Source: Rhodospirillales bacterium
GTDB lineage: Bacteria; Pseudomonadota; Alphaproteobacteria; SP197
Assembly: GCA_014323865.1 (NCBI GenBank)
Contig: JACONG010000016.1
Coordinates: forward strand, 670,523 to 734,522
Length of the DNA: 64,000 nt
Direction: 5' to 3'
Made by a program: the position numbers and the translations under genes. The notes under the pieces are model-generated. The model had not been told where the DNA came from. It was given only the letters and a program-made list of their open reading frames with translations, and ran no database searches. This document shows positions 44,601-52,792 of the stretch, one piece after another. The stretch's first letter is position 1. Every line of letters begins with the position of its first letter.

Positions 44601-45258
44601 GCTCGGGCCGGTCCGGGTGACGGCACCCGAGGGCTCGATCCTCAATGCTCTGCGGCCTGCCGCGGTCACCGTGCGCCATGTCATCGGTCAGATGCTGCCC
44701 GACGTCGTGCTCGGTTGTCTCGGTCAGGCGGTGCCGGGCAGTGTGCCGGCTGAGGGCAGCTCCAGCCTCTGGAACCCCTCGCTGCTCGGCGGTCACGGCG
44801 TCACCGGGGATCACGACTATGGTGACGCCACGCCGTTCTCGGTCACCATCTTCCACTCCGGCGGCACCGGCGCGCGGCCGGGCAAGCCGGGGCTCTCGGC
44901 CACAGCCTTCCCGTCGGGCGTGAGGAACACGCCGGTCGAGATCACCGAGTCGATCGCGCCGGTCATCTTTACCCGCAAGGAACTGCGTCCGGACTCGGGC
45001 GGCTCCGGCACTTATGCCGGCGGCGACGGTCAGGTCATCGAACTCGAGCACGGCGAGGGCGCACCGTTCGCCATCCTCGCGTTGTTCGACCGCATCGACC
45101 ATCCGGCGCGCGGCCGCGACGGCGGTGGCACCGCGGCACCGGGTGCCATCCGGCTGGCCAGCGGCAAGACGCTGAAGGGCAAGGGCAAACAGATCGTGCC
45201 CGCCGGGGATCGGCTGATTCTCGAACTGCCGGGTGGTGGTGGATTGGGGATCGGCTGA
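41599..45258 (+). CDS. Fused hydantoinase/oxoprolinase A and B subunits
   Basis: A 1219-aa protein. Residues 1 to about 680 are HyuA-like: VDIGGTFTDIVL (ATPase phosphate loop 1), SFDMGGTTAKICL (phosphate 2) and EIGAGGGSLA. Residues from about 690 on are HyuB-like: LDDLAAG..LRHQVLWDRLIAIVEEQA, FSTTVREAGDLSAGVFD, VYVTNDPWLGTGHLFD and the PGLSATAFPSG region. The family hydrolyses cyclic imides such as hydantoins or 5-oxoproline with ATP, or carboxylates ketones. Fusion in this order resembles eukaryotic 5-oxoprolinase. It is translationally coupled to the DapA-like lyase, suggesting one pathway with unknown substrate. Confidence 0.93.
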   Translation: MTVRLAVDIGGTFTDIVLDRNGDEFTGKVLTTPSAPADGFMAGVMEVMERSGTAPGDVDLILHGTTLATNALIERKGAVIALFVTEGHRDSIEIAYENRFDQYDIMADRTAVLVPRDLRLPVAERVNARGEVLTALDEDAVTAWLDRLEGMEVGSVAVGLLHAYANPDHERRIGAMVRERFPDIAISLSSDVCPEIREYERQTTTVANAYVKPIMGRYLTDVEQRLADTGFGCPCLLMTSGGSLVTIATARAFPVRLIESGPAGGAILAGHLAKRLGEDEVVSFDMGGTTAKICLIDRGEPLLGRVFEVDRAHRFMKGSGMPLKIPVVEMVEIGAGGGSLASVDHLERIHVGPESAGADPGPACYGQGGTKPAVTDANLMLGRLDPNAFAGGALSLDTDAAKAALTNHVGTPLSLDADAAALGVIEIVDENMASAARVHAVERGKEIRRRTMIAFGGAAPLHAARLAEKLEIDKIVIPANAGVGSAVGFLLAPVAYEIVRSRYVRLSAFDAGGLNALFAEMRAEAREVVALGAPGAPVIERRHAYARYIGQGHEVKIDLPDRALAGDDAAWIAEAFETAYRQQFGRSVPGLEVEVLTWSVTACAEREDAAPDNAVSPTTRDVASDTQRAIVFPGHANMRAASIHQRDGLDAGERLQGPAAIAEKQTTTIVPPGWRGAIDGDGNLTLIREAGAVEAVDDLAAGLRHQVLWDRLIAIVEEQAQAIIRTAFSTTVREAGDLSAGVFDMKGRMLAQAVTGTPGHVNAMAASVNFFMEKYDPASMKEGDVYVTNDPWLGTGHLFDFTVVTPCFRKGAPIGLFASTVHVVDIGGPGFGPDAGQVYEEGLCIPIMRLFDGGEANESVFDIVKANVREPVQVVGDLYSLTTSNDVGCRRLLELMDAFGMNGLDEIADHIIDTSRQAMLEEIRRLPRGAWQQEMACDGYDRAVTLKATLTVGDDGIDIDFTGTSGVSPFGINVPLTYTQAYASFGVRGIVGREVPNNTGSLGPVRVTAPEGSILNALRPAAVTVRHVIGQMLPDVVLGCLGQAVPGSVPAEGSSSLWNPSLLGGHGVTGDHDYGDATPFSVTIFHSGGTGARPGKPGLSATAFPSGVRNTPVEITESIAPVIFTRKELRPDSGGSGTYAGGDGQVIELEHGEGAPFAILALFDRIDHPARGRDGGGTAAPGAIRLASGKTLKGKGKQIVPAGDRLILELPGGGGLGIG

Positions 45259-45268
45259 TTCCCTCGGA

Positions 45269-45375
45269 GTGTCATCCGGGAAGCTGCCGAGCGGCTGTCC
45301 GGGAGTTCGGGAGACATGTGCCGACCGGTCGAGGTCCCGGCTCTCGGCCCTCTGCGCTCCGGCGGGGATGACACG
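45269..45375. repeat. 107-bp element with 9-bp terminal inverted repeats
   Basis: Perfect terminal repeats GTGTCATCC (45269-45277) and GGATGACAC (45367-45375) bound a GC-rich intergenic sequence. It lies directly after the hydantoinase gene. A partly similar sequence with the same right end occurs at 49535-49633. It resembles a MITE or REP-type unit. The remaining intergenic space to 45527 shows nothing recognisable. Confidence 0.6.
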
Positions 45376-45527
45376 CGAAGGTTCCGGGTGTCCTGCGCTT
45401 CCACCGCCGCGCCAGCCTTACCCGCCCGCTTGCCCGCCTTTGCGCGCAGGTTCGTCGTGGCCCGACCAGGTGAAGACCTGGATTGAGCTTTCCGCAAGGG
45501 CGTTGCGGCTGAGCGGAGCCGGGAAGG

Positions 45528-47111
45528 TCACCCGCCTTGCCGCCGTCGCAGCGCGTCGTCGTCGCGCGGGTTGCGGAACACGAAGACCAGGGGGAGGCAG
45601 ATGGCCATGATACCGCCGACGACCATGAAGGCGTTGTTGTAGCCGATCATCAGCGCCTGCCGACCGATCTGCTCCTGCAGGATGGCGAGGCCCGTGGTGG
45701 TCGACGTGTCCCAGACGGACTCGAGGCCGGGGTAGCGCAGCAGTTCGTTGAACGGGTGGATGAAGGCGTTGAGTTCTTCGTGGTTGATCTGGCTGTAGTG
45801 GGCCAGCAGACCGATCACGACCGCGGTGCCGATTGCGCTGCCGACATCGAACAGCAGATAGAAGAGCGCAAAACCCTGGTCCTGAACGCGGCGGTCCAGG
45901 CGGCTCAGCGTCAGCGTGTTGAGCGGTGCCCAGATGAAGCCGGCCGCCAGGCCCTGGATGAAGGTCGTCCAGGTGACGTCCCGGGGCCTGATATCGGGCG
46001 TCCAGTGACCCATCTCCCAGGCCGGCCAGGCGATGAAGACGATGCCGATGATCAGGAGCGGCCGGGGATCGACCCGGTCGCGCAGGTAGGCCATCAGCGT
46101 CAGCCCGACGATTGAGCCGAGGCCGCGCGGCAGCATGAGATAGCCGGTCTCGATCGCCGGGTAACCGCCGATCTGCTGCAGCTGCAGCGGCAACAGGATG
46201 AGCGGCAGGAACATCACCGAGCCGATCAGGAAGATCATGATCTGGCCCATCGCGAAGTTCCGGTTCAGGAACAGGCTACCGTCGATGAAGGTGTTCCTGC
46301 CGGTGATCGTGTGGAAGATGAAGATGTAGAGCGCGACAGCGGCGATCGCCGTCTCGATCAGGACTTCACCCGAGGCGAACCACTCCAGCCGCTCGCCGCG
46401 CGCCAGCATCAATTGCAGCACGCCGACGCCGACCACCAGGCTGGTGAACCCGAGCCATTCGAGCCGGGTCTTCTCGGCCGGGGTCCAGGGCACCAGGAAC
46501 CAGGCCATGACGAAACCCAGAACGCCGAACGGGATCGAGAAATGGAAGATGTACTGCCAGCCCCAGTTCTCGATCAGGATGCCGCCGATCACCGGCGAGA
46601 CGACATTCGCCGAGACGAAGCCCAGGGCCCACAGGCTGGTCGCCTGGCCGTAGCGCGAGCGGGGGAAGGCGGCGACCGCGATCGACTGACCGAGCGGCAG
46701 CATGGGTGCGGCCATCATGCCCTGGGCGAAGCGCCAGAAGACCTCTTCCCAGAGCGTCGTCGCCTGGGCGCAGCCGACCAGCGTGACGATGAAGCCGGCG
46801 ATGGCGAACAGGAAAACCTGCTTGCGCCCGAACCGCGCCGAGAGCCAGCCCGAACAACCGGTGACGACCGACGCGCCGATGACATAGGCGATGATGACCC
46901 AGGCGATCTGGTCGGTGGTAGCCGAGAACGTGCCCTGCATATAGGGCAGCGCGACCGAGACCGAGTTCCAGGTGAACGCGTACATCGCCGTGCACAGCGT
47001 CGCGCAGAACACGGTCGCGATCGCGCGTAGCGTGATCCGCTCGGCCTCACCGGCCGGCGGCGCGGTCGCCAGCGTCTCCGCTTCCCCGGGCGTGGCCTCG
47101 GACATCGGCAT
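45528..47111 (-). CDS. DHA2/EmrB-type MFS transporter
   Basis: A 527-aa major facilitator with 14 helices expected. The motif SGWLSARFGRKQVFLFAIAG is motif A of the family, and AQGMMAAPMLPLGQSIAVAA corresponds to EmrB's motif B/C region. No EmrA adaptor is adjacent. DHA2 pumps export drugs, bile salts or metabolites by proton antiport; here it might import or export a compound handled by the neighbouring catabolic genes. Start chosen at MPMSEATP (47111); an upstream codon at 47153 is less likely. Confidence 0.9.
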   Translation of the reverse strand: MPMSEATPGEAETLATAPPAGEAERITLRAIATVFCATLCTAMYAFTWNSVSVALPYMQGTFSATTDQIAWVIIAYVIGASVVTGCSGWLSARFGRKQVFLFAIAGFIVTLVGCAQATTLWEEVFWRFAQGMMAAPMLPLGQSIAVAAFPRSRYGQATSLWALGFVSANVVSPVIGGILIENWGWQYIFHFSIPFGVLGFVMAWFLVPWTPAEKTRLEWLGFTSLVVGVGVLQLMLARGERLEWFASGEVLIETAIAAVALYIFIFHTITGRNTFIDGSLFLNRNFAMGQIMIFLIGSVMFLPLILLPLQLQQIGGYPAIETGYLMLPRGLGSIVGLTLMAYLRDRVDPRPLLIIGIVFIAWPAWEMGHWTPDIRPRDVTWTTFIQGLAAGFIWAPLNTLTLSRLDRRVQDQGFALFYLLFDVGSAIGTAVVIGLLAHYSQINHEELNAFIHPFNELLRYPGLESVWDTSTTTGLAILQEQIGRQALMIGYNNAFMVVGGIMAICLPLVFVFRNPRDDDALRRRQGG

Positions 47112-47206
47112 CGGCTGCCTGCCTCCTCGGATGTCCCGGCCGCCGCGCGTCATGACCGCATCCGATGTGCCATGGTGTCATTGTAGAGAGGACGCCGGCC
47201 CTGTCA

Positions 47207-47398
47207 TCATCCCGCTTCGACGATCCCGACGACGCCAGCCACGCCGACGACCTCTCGGCGCGCCTCATCGGCCTCGGTGGCCTCGACCGAAAAGACACGG
47301 CTGCCAGCATGGTCCACGACAAACCCACGACAAACCGGGGCATCGTACCAGGTTCCCTCAAGGATATCCTGCGCCCGGGTTCCTTGGAATGCCATCAT
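47207..47398 (-). CDS. Possible small protein upstream of the MFS gene
   Basis: A 63-codon frame, MMAFQGTRAQDILEGTWYDA, then VCRGFVVDHAGSRVFSVEAT and a Val/Gly-rich end. Composition looks protein-like, but there is no clear ribosome-binding site and no family match. It is 95 nt upstream of the MFS start on the same strand, within a 417-nt gap between divergent genes. It could be a remnant. The rest of the gap (47399-47528) includes a short piece of the intergenic repeat ending TCGGCCGGGATAACAC near 47499. Confidence 0.3.
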   Translation of the reverse strand: MMAFQGTRAQDILEGTWYDAPVCRGFVVDHAGSRVFSVEATEADEARREVVGVAGVVGIVEAG

Positions 47399-47528
47399 TG
47401 CGGACCGTACGGTTCATCACTGTTTCATGCGCAGTTCCTCCCCCGGTCTGGCCAGGTTGGCGCCTTCGCGCCCGATGGTCGGCCGGGATAACACGTTGTA
47501 GACTCGTCGGGAAAGAAGGGCTGTTGCC

Positions 47529-49520
47529 ATGACCGACCATCCGTTTCCGCATCTCTTTTCGCCGGTGAAGTTGCGCGGCCACGCGCTCAGGTGCCGCATC
47601 GTCTTCGGCGCACACACGCCCAACATGTCGGCGGACGGCCTGCCGACCGAGCGCCACTTCGGCTACTACCGGGAGCGGGCCCGGGGCGGCGCGGGCATGA
47701 TCGTCTGCGAGCCGACGCCGCCGCACGACACCGCGATCCTGACACGCGGCAACCTGCGCCACGACGACAGCGTCATTCCCTACTGGAAACGGATCACCGA
47801 CGAGTGCCACAGCCACGGCACGGTCATGTGCCATCAGATCTATCACGTCGGCGCGCATGGCGATCAGGACAACTCCTGGACGCCCTACTGGTCGCCCTCG
47901 GGCCAGGTCAGCTACCACGACCCCTGGGGCAGCCACGCCATGACCGAGGGCGAGATCGAGGAGCTTGTCGGTGCCTTCGTCGAGCAAGCGGTGCGCGACC
48001 GGAAGGGCGGGTTCGACGGGGTCGACCTCTTTGCCGGCTACTCCTGCCTGATCGATCAGTTCTGGTCGCCGCTCGCCAACCACCGCACCGACAAGTGGGG
48101 CGGCAGCCTTGACAACCGGCTGCGCTTCGTAACCGAGATCGTCGAGGGCATCCGCAAGGCCTGCGGGCCCGATTTCATCGTCGGCATGACGGTCTCCGGT
48201 GCCGAACCCTGCCCGGGCGGCCTGACCATGGCCGACAAGCAGGAGATCTTTGCGCTGCTTGATGAGCGCGGCCTGGCCGACTACATGAGTTGCGGCACCG
48301 GCAGCTACCTCAACAACTTCTCCAGGATCGTGCCGAGCATGCATTTCGGCACGCCGCTCGGCACGCCCGACGCGGCGGAGATCAGGAAGGTCGTCAAACA
48401 CGCGCTGGTCACCGCAGAAGCGCGGGTGAAGACACCGGCGCGCGCCGAGGCCGCCCTGGCGGACGGCACGTGCGATCTCGTTTCGATCGTGCGCGGCCAG
48501 ATCGCCGATCCGCATCTCGCCAACAAGGCGCGTGAGAACAGGGCCGGGGACATCCGGCCCTGCATCTCGTGCAACCAGCTCTGCATCGGCCGGCGCATGC
48601 GCGACTATCACATCTCGTGCCTGGTCAATCCCTCGGTCGGGCGTGAACACCCGTGGGACGGCGACCGTCCCGCGGCCTCCGAACGGCCGCGCCATGTCCT
48701 GGTCGTGGGCGGCGGGCCGGCCGGGCTCGAAACCGCCCGTGTTGCTGCCGAGCGCGGCCACCGGGTGACGCTGGTCGAGAAGACCGACGAACTCGGCGGC
48801 CAGTTCCGCCTCGCCGCCGGTCAGCCCGAGCGCGGGGAGATCGGCGAACTGCTGACCTGGTACCGGACACAGCTCGAAAAGCTGCAGGTCCGCGTCCGGC
48901 TTCGCACCGAGATATCGGCTGACGGGATTCGCGCGTCGGATGCCGACGTCATCGTTCTGACCACGGGGTCGGTTCCCAGCCGCACCGGGTTCCAGCGTGC
49001 CTTCCCGCATGTGCCCGCGCTGCCCGGTGTCGACGCCGAGAACGTTTGCACCGTGCATGACGTTCTCGATGGCTCGGTCGTGCCCGGCACCAACGTGCTG
49101 CTGCTCGACGACATCAACGGCTGGTGGCCCGCCTCGGGCACCGCGCTCCACCTCGCCGAACAGCGCCACATGGTGACTGTCGTGACCGCCGCCGAGAAAC
49201 CGGCCGCCCAGCTCGACTTCTCGGTCACCGGCGACACCACCCGCGAACGCTTCTGGAAGATGGGGGTTGAGGTGATCTGCGGCCATGCCCTGACCGACTG
49301 GCAGAACGGCAAGGCCACGATCATGAACCTCTATACCGGCGACACCGGGGAGCGGGTCTTCGACACGCTGGTCACCGCGACGACCAACACCGTGAACGAC
49401 CGCCTGACCCGCGAACTGGCCGACGATGACCTTGAGGTCTACAGCATCGGCGACACCGTCGCCGCCCGCACGGCGAGCATGGCCTTCTTCGAAGCCCGCG
49501 AGCTGGGGATGAGGCTCTGA
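47529..49520 (+). CDS. Old yellow enzyme/TMADH-type flavin oxidoreductase with FAD domain
   Basis: A 663-aa enzyme of the 2,4-dienoyl-CoA reductase / trimethylamine dehydrogenase / stachydrine demethylase family. Residues 1-340 form the FMN barrel (HQIYHVGAHG, GFDGVDLFAGYSCLIDQFWS). CISCNQLCIGRRM then ISCLVNP supply cysteines for the 4Fe-4S cluster. Residues 390-660 carry the dinucleotide fold VLVVGGGPAGLETARVAAERG. Such enzymes reduce enoyl bonds or demethylate N-methylated amines. With glnT/amt in the window, an N-methyl substrate is a thought only; no direct evidence. Confidence 0.92.
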   Translation: MTDHPFPHLFSPVKLRGHALRCRIVFGAHTPNMSADGLPTERHFGYYRERARGGAGMIVCEPTPPHDTAILTRGNLRHDDSVIPYWKRITDECHSHGTVMCHQIYHVGAHGDQDNSWTPYWSPSGQVSYHDPWGSHAMTEGEIEELVGAFVEQAVRDRKGGFDGVDLFAGYSCLIDQFWSPLANHRTDKWGGSLDNRLRFVTEIVEGIRKACGPDFIVGMTVSGAEPCPGGLTMADKQEIFALLDERGLADYMSCGTGSYLNNFSRIVPSMHFGTPLGTPDAAEIRKVVKHALVTAEARVKTPARAEAALADGTCDLVSIVRGQIADPHLANKARENRAGDIRPCISCNQLCIGRRMRDYHISCLVNPSVGREHPWDGDRPAASERPRHVLVVGGGPAGLETARVAAERGHRVTLVEKTDELGGQFRLAAGQPERGEIGELLTWYRTQLEKLQVRVRLRTEISADGIRASDADVIVLTTGSVPSRTGFQRAFPHVPALPGVDAENVCTVHDVLDGSVVPGTNVLLLDDINGWWPASGTALHLAEQRHMVTVVTAAEKPAAQLDFSVTGDTTRERFWKMGVEVICGHALTDWQNGKATIMNLYTGDTGERVFDTLVTATTNTVNDRLTRELADDDLEVYSIGDTVAARTASMAFFEARELGMRL

Positions 49521-49534
49521 CCCGATGCTGCCTT

Positions 49535-49633
49535 CGTGTGTCCCGGACAAGGCCGCCGATTCGGGACCCCGACAGGACATCGCAACTCTCCTGGGGTTCC
49601 GGCTCTCCCGTTGGTCGGCCGGGATGACACATC
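49535..49633. repeat. Intergenic repeat related to the 45.3-kb element
   Basis: It shares CCGGCTCTC and the right end GGATGACAC with the element at 45269-45375; the left end GTGTGTCCCGG is less conserved. It lies between the flavin oxidoreductase and the GNAT gene. Confidence 0.5.
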
Positions 49634-49658
49634 GGGACGATGACACGTCATGGGCGGT

Positions 49659-50297
49659 TCACCCCAGCCGTTTTTCCATGAAGACGCTGGGTGGGCCTTC
49701 GGGATAGTCGCCGAAGGCGCCGCGCCGGGTAAACCCTGCGGCGGCGTAGAGACCCATGGCTTCGGGCTGTTCGTCGCCCGCTTCCAGCATGAGTGCGGGA
49801 ATCGCTTCGGCACGGGCGACCGCCTCGAGTTCGTCGAGCAGGCGGCGACCGAGCTTCAGGCCGCGGGCTTCGGGTGCGACCCACATGCGCTTGATCTCGG
49901 CATAGCCCGCCTTGCGCACGATCGCGCCGCAGCCGATCGCCGCACCGTCCTTGCGGGCGACAAGGAAGGTGATGTCGCGGCCCTGCAGCGCGCTGACGTC
50001 AAGCATGTAGTTGTTCGCGGGCGGATAACGCTCGGCCATGTAGGCGTCGGACGCCTCAAGCATGGCGCGCGTCTCGGGCGTGTCGGGGTTTTCGATGGCG
50101 ATGGAGAGCGATGCGTCGGTCATGCGCGGCGGTGTGCCCGAACCGGCGGTAAACATGTTTCGGCTACTCCATGTTTTGGTTACTCCGCCGCAGTCCTGAG
50201 GCCGGTCCCGGCCTTGGGCACGCCGGTCCAGGATCGCGCGCTGGAAGCGGGTCAGCGCGGCTTCGGTGCCGGTCCAGCCCTCCCGGTTCTCCGTCAT
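49659..50297 (-). CDS. GNAT acetyltransferase coupled to an arginase-fold gene
   Basis: Frame of 212 aa. The GNAT domain occupies residues 59-212: RMWVAPEARGLKLGRRLLDEL holds the acetyl-CoA loop, and YAAAGFTRRGAFGDYPEG is the usual C-terminal strand. The first 58 residues (TENREGWTGTEAALTRFQ onward) are not GNAT-like. The ATG at 50297 overlaps the preceding stop as ATGA and has an AAGG site, which favours the long form. An internal ATG at 50123 would give a plain 154-aa GNAT. A role in acetylating the amine product of the upstream enzyme is conceivable but inferred. Confidence 0.8.
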   Translation of the reverse strand: MTENREGWTGTEAALTRFQRAILDRRAQGRDRPQDCGGVTKTWSSRNMFTAGSGTPPRMTDASLSIAIENPDTPETRAMLEASDAYMAERYPPANNYMLDVSALQGRDITFLVARKDGAAIGCGAIVRKAGYAEIKRMWVAPEARGLKLGRRLLDELEAVARAEAIPALMLEAGDEQPEAMGLYAAAGFTRRGAFGDYPEGPPSVFMEKRLG

Positions 50298-51370
50298 CCG
50301 TGACCCTTGCCGATCTTCCGCATGGCAAGGCCCGCCGCCATGTAGACGATGATCGAGACGATCACCCGGTAGACCGCGGCCGAGCCCGGCGGGATGCAGA
50401 TGAAGCTGAAGCCGGTCAGCCCGCGGCGTCCGATCTCATGCGCAATGCGGATGCACTCGTAGTCGGTCATGGCGATCGGTTCGACCAGTTCGCCCAGAAT
50501 ATCGCCCGGTGCCGGCCCGGCGCCGCCCATCACGTCCATGTCGAAATGGGCGTAGACCCCCTCGGTGCCGTCCCATGCGCGGTCGAGTTCCCTGACGAGG
50601 CCCTCGATACCGAGGCCGGAGCGCAGCTCCCAGGAGCTGATGAAGCGCGCGCCGTCGTTGAGGTAGCGGCGGATGATGTCCCTGTCCTCAAGCATGCCGC
50701 GCTCGCCGATTTCGACCAGGTGGCGCGGGTGCATGTTGTCGAGGAACTCGTACATCTTGTGCTTCCACGACGATGCGCCGGCGATGCGCGGATCGTTGGT
50801 CAGCGGATCGAGCGGCCGGGCGTCCCAGTGGGTGTCGAGGCTGACACAGCCGACCATGCCGTCGACATTCTCCGAGCACGCCTTGGCGATGGCGAAGCTG
50901 CCGCAGGGACTGTTCTGGCCGATCACCACGGGCACCGCACCCGCCTTGATCGCGTCGTTGCACCTGGCCTCGACCGCGGCCTGGGCCTGAAGAATCAGTT
51001 CGGGCGACTGGTTGTGCATGACCTCGGGCGGAATGTCGGCATCGCCATAGTCGACCATCCGGATATGTTCGAAGAGGTCCATGTCGAAGTCTTGGATATA
51101 GCCTGAAGGGTAGCGGGCCGACTGCTGACGCACGCGCTTGGGCGCCGCAATCCAGTCCTCCATCGGCACGCCGGCATAGCTGCCGTCCTCGGCCGCGACA
51201 TAAGGTGCGCCGATGATGACGACATCGGCACCCTCGAGATCGGCCGCCGTCCCGGCCACGGGCTGCGACATGAAACTCGGGGTCTCCGGTGCGATCAGCG
51301 GGAACTCCCGCCGTGCCGCGAAGCTGGTCTTCATGAAGGTTTCCCAGTCGGGATAGTCGAACGCGCCCAT
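50294..51370 (-). CDS. Divergent arginase/agmatinase-fold protein
   Basis: A 358-aa ureohydrolase-fold protein. Compared with agmatinases the metal motifs are altered: GGDHS is replaced by GQNSPCGS, losing the first histidine ligand; DAHxD is present as DTHWD; SxDxDxxDP becomes HFDMDVMGG, with both aspartates kept. Five of six ligands are therefore plausible. The C-terminus has a hydrophobic stretch (VYRVIVSIIVYMAAGLAMR). It may bind a different metal or act on an unusual guanidino or amide compound. Start ATG 51370. It is coupled to the GNAT gene by ATGA. Confidence 0.82.
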   Translation of the reverse strand: MGAFDYPDWETFMKTSFAARREFPLIAPETPSFMSQPVAGTAADLEGADVVIIGAPYVAAEDGSYAGVPMEDWIAAPKRVRQQSARYPSGYIQDFDMDLFEHIRMVDYGDADIPPEVMHNQSPELILQAQAAVEARCNDAIKAGAVPVVIGQNSPCGSFAIAKACSENVDGMVGCVSLDTHWDARPLDPLTNDPRIAGASSWKHKMYEFLDNMHPRHLVEIGERGMLEDRDIIRRYLNDGARFISSWELRSGLGIEGLVRELDRAWDGTEGVYAHFDMDVMGGAGPAPGDILGELVEPIAMTDYECIRIAHEIGRRGLTGFSFICIPPGSAAVYRVIVSIIVYMAAGLAMRKIGKGHG

Positions 51371-51708
51371 TCCTGCCTGCCTGTGGCCGCCTGCCCGGAG
51401 TGTTCCAGACACCGGCACCGTATGCGAGTCCGCCGACAACAAAAATGCCGGCAAAAATGCTGGCGCGGCGGCGCGCAATCGCGCACCGATGGGATGACAA
51501 CCGTATGGTTGCCCGTTCCTCCACGGCCCTGCCTGCCACCGTGCCGGTTTCCCTGTCAGGCTCGATCCCGATGACTCGGGACCCTCGCGCAACCGGTCGA
51601 ACCCATATCCCTTGCCTCGCCGCCTGATCGGATGTATACAAAATGCCTTCGAGACCGCTCCCGGAGACTTTTGATGATGAAGAATAGCTTGATCGGACGA
51701 GAGACAGC
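51371..51708. other. 338-nt divergent intergenic region
   Basis: No gene recognised. Base composition shifts from GC-rich to AT-richer near 51630, the apparent left edge of the nuclease insertion. Two near-identical words, CAAAAATGCCGGC and CAAAAATGCTGGC, stand in tandem near 51440-51465. Confidence 0.35.
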
Positions 51709-52698
51709 ATGAGCACCATCCCTGAAATAGCCGTTGCCCTGGCTCCGATCCTTCTGCAATGTGCCAAGGATCGGCAACGAATCACCTACGGGGATGCCGC
51801 CGAAGCGGTGTTCCAGCTCGGTCTCGTGGACAAGCGGCCTAGCGCATTCTACAATATCGGAAATGCGCTCGGAACACTCATGGAAGCTCTGCATGCACAG
51901 TACGGAAAGAAACTGCCGCCGTTGAATTCTCTTGTCGTGAGAAAAAAAGAAGGTGTCCCAAGTGATGAGGCTGTGGGTATCAGGCGCTATATCAAGAAAC
52001 ATTTTCAGAAAGAATGTGAATACGCAGAGTTGACTTGGAAGGAGAGGAAGGAGCTATTTAATGAGCAACCCATCTGGCCGAAGGTCTATAATTATCCTGA
52101 TTGGGACAATGTTCTGTCTGAATACTATGAGAATCAAACCGGAAAATCAATCCCACGCAACATTCCCCTGAAATACGATAAGGACCGCAATTCCGCAGGG
52201 AACTATGGAGGTGGTGGGGAAGGCCCGGAGCATGAAGCCCTCAAAAAATATGTTCTTAAATATCCGAAGCATTTGAAATCCCTCCTCAAACAGTACAACT
52301 ACCGGGCCCGGATTAACAACCGTCCGGCCCGGATTGCCGAGTATCAGTTTCCCTCTCTCGATAAGGCAGATGTCGTCTACATCGATCCGAAGAAACCGGT
52401 GGTCATTGAGGTCAAGTCATCCATTTCCGATTATCATGACCTCCGGCGAGGCATCTATCAGTGCGTGAAATATCGTGCCCTTCTGGAGTCGTGGATTGAG
52501 GCCAGAGACATAGAGAGAGATGAAGAGTTGCATTGGGTTCCGCAGGGCAAAAGCCCAAGCGTGACTGCTGTCCTTGTCACGGAAAGTTCACTGCCCGAGA
52601 GGTTGCAAAAGGTGGCCAAGAAGCTGTGTGTGAAGCATGTCGTCGTCAAGGTTCCACGCTCTCGTTCATCCGGGAGAAAATCCACCCGAAGGCCCTGA
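51709..52698 (+). CDS. Lone PD-(D/E)XK-like nuclease, probable defence gene
   Basis: A 329-aa protein in AT-richer DNA, so likely acquired. The C-terminal half contains RIAEYQFPSLDKADVVYIDP, then KPVVIEVKSSISDYHDLRRG. The AD...EVKS pair with the following GIYQCVKYRALLES fits a PD-(D/E)XK core (D, E-x-K, then the Q helix). The N-terminal 100 residues (ILLQCAKDRQRITYGDAAEA) may be a winged-helix or MGMT-like DNA-binding part. No methyltransferase is coupled to it. It could be a restriction-like enzyme acting on modified DNA, or an orphan mobile nuclease. Confidence 0.7.
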   Translation: MSTIPEIAVALAPILLQCAKDRQRITYGDAAEAVFQLGLVDKRPSAFYNIGNALGTLMEALHAQYGKKLPPLNSLVVRKKEGVPSDEAVGIRRYIKKHFQKECEYAELTWKERKELFNEQPIWPKVYNYPDWDNVLSEYYENQTGKSIPRNIPLKYDKDRNSAGNYGGGGEGPEHEALKKYVLKYPKHLKSLLKQYNYRARINNRPARIAEYQFPSLDKADVVYIDPKKPVVIEVKSSISDYHDLRRGIYQCVKYRALLESWIEARDIERDEELHWVPQGKSPSVTAVLVTESSLPERLQKVAKKLCVKHVVVKVPRSRSSGRKSTRRP

Positions 52699-52792
52699 TC
52701 GACGATCCGGAAGGGCTTCATCGAGACCTTCACGCCACGGCACGAGCGCCTTCCTCGCCGCAGGATATCGTCCCGATGAAAGTGATTCCGCT

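Noticed and set aside
41440-45102. A 1220-codon open frame on the minus strand opposite the hydantoinase fusion
   Set aside because: Mirror frame created by GC-rich codon bias. Its translation is rich in Asp, His, Gly and Arg, has no family motif, and the plus strand encodes an obvious enzyme.
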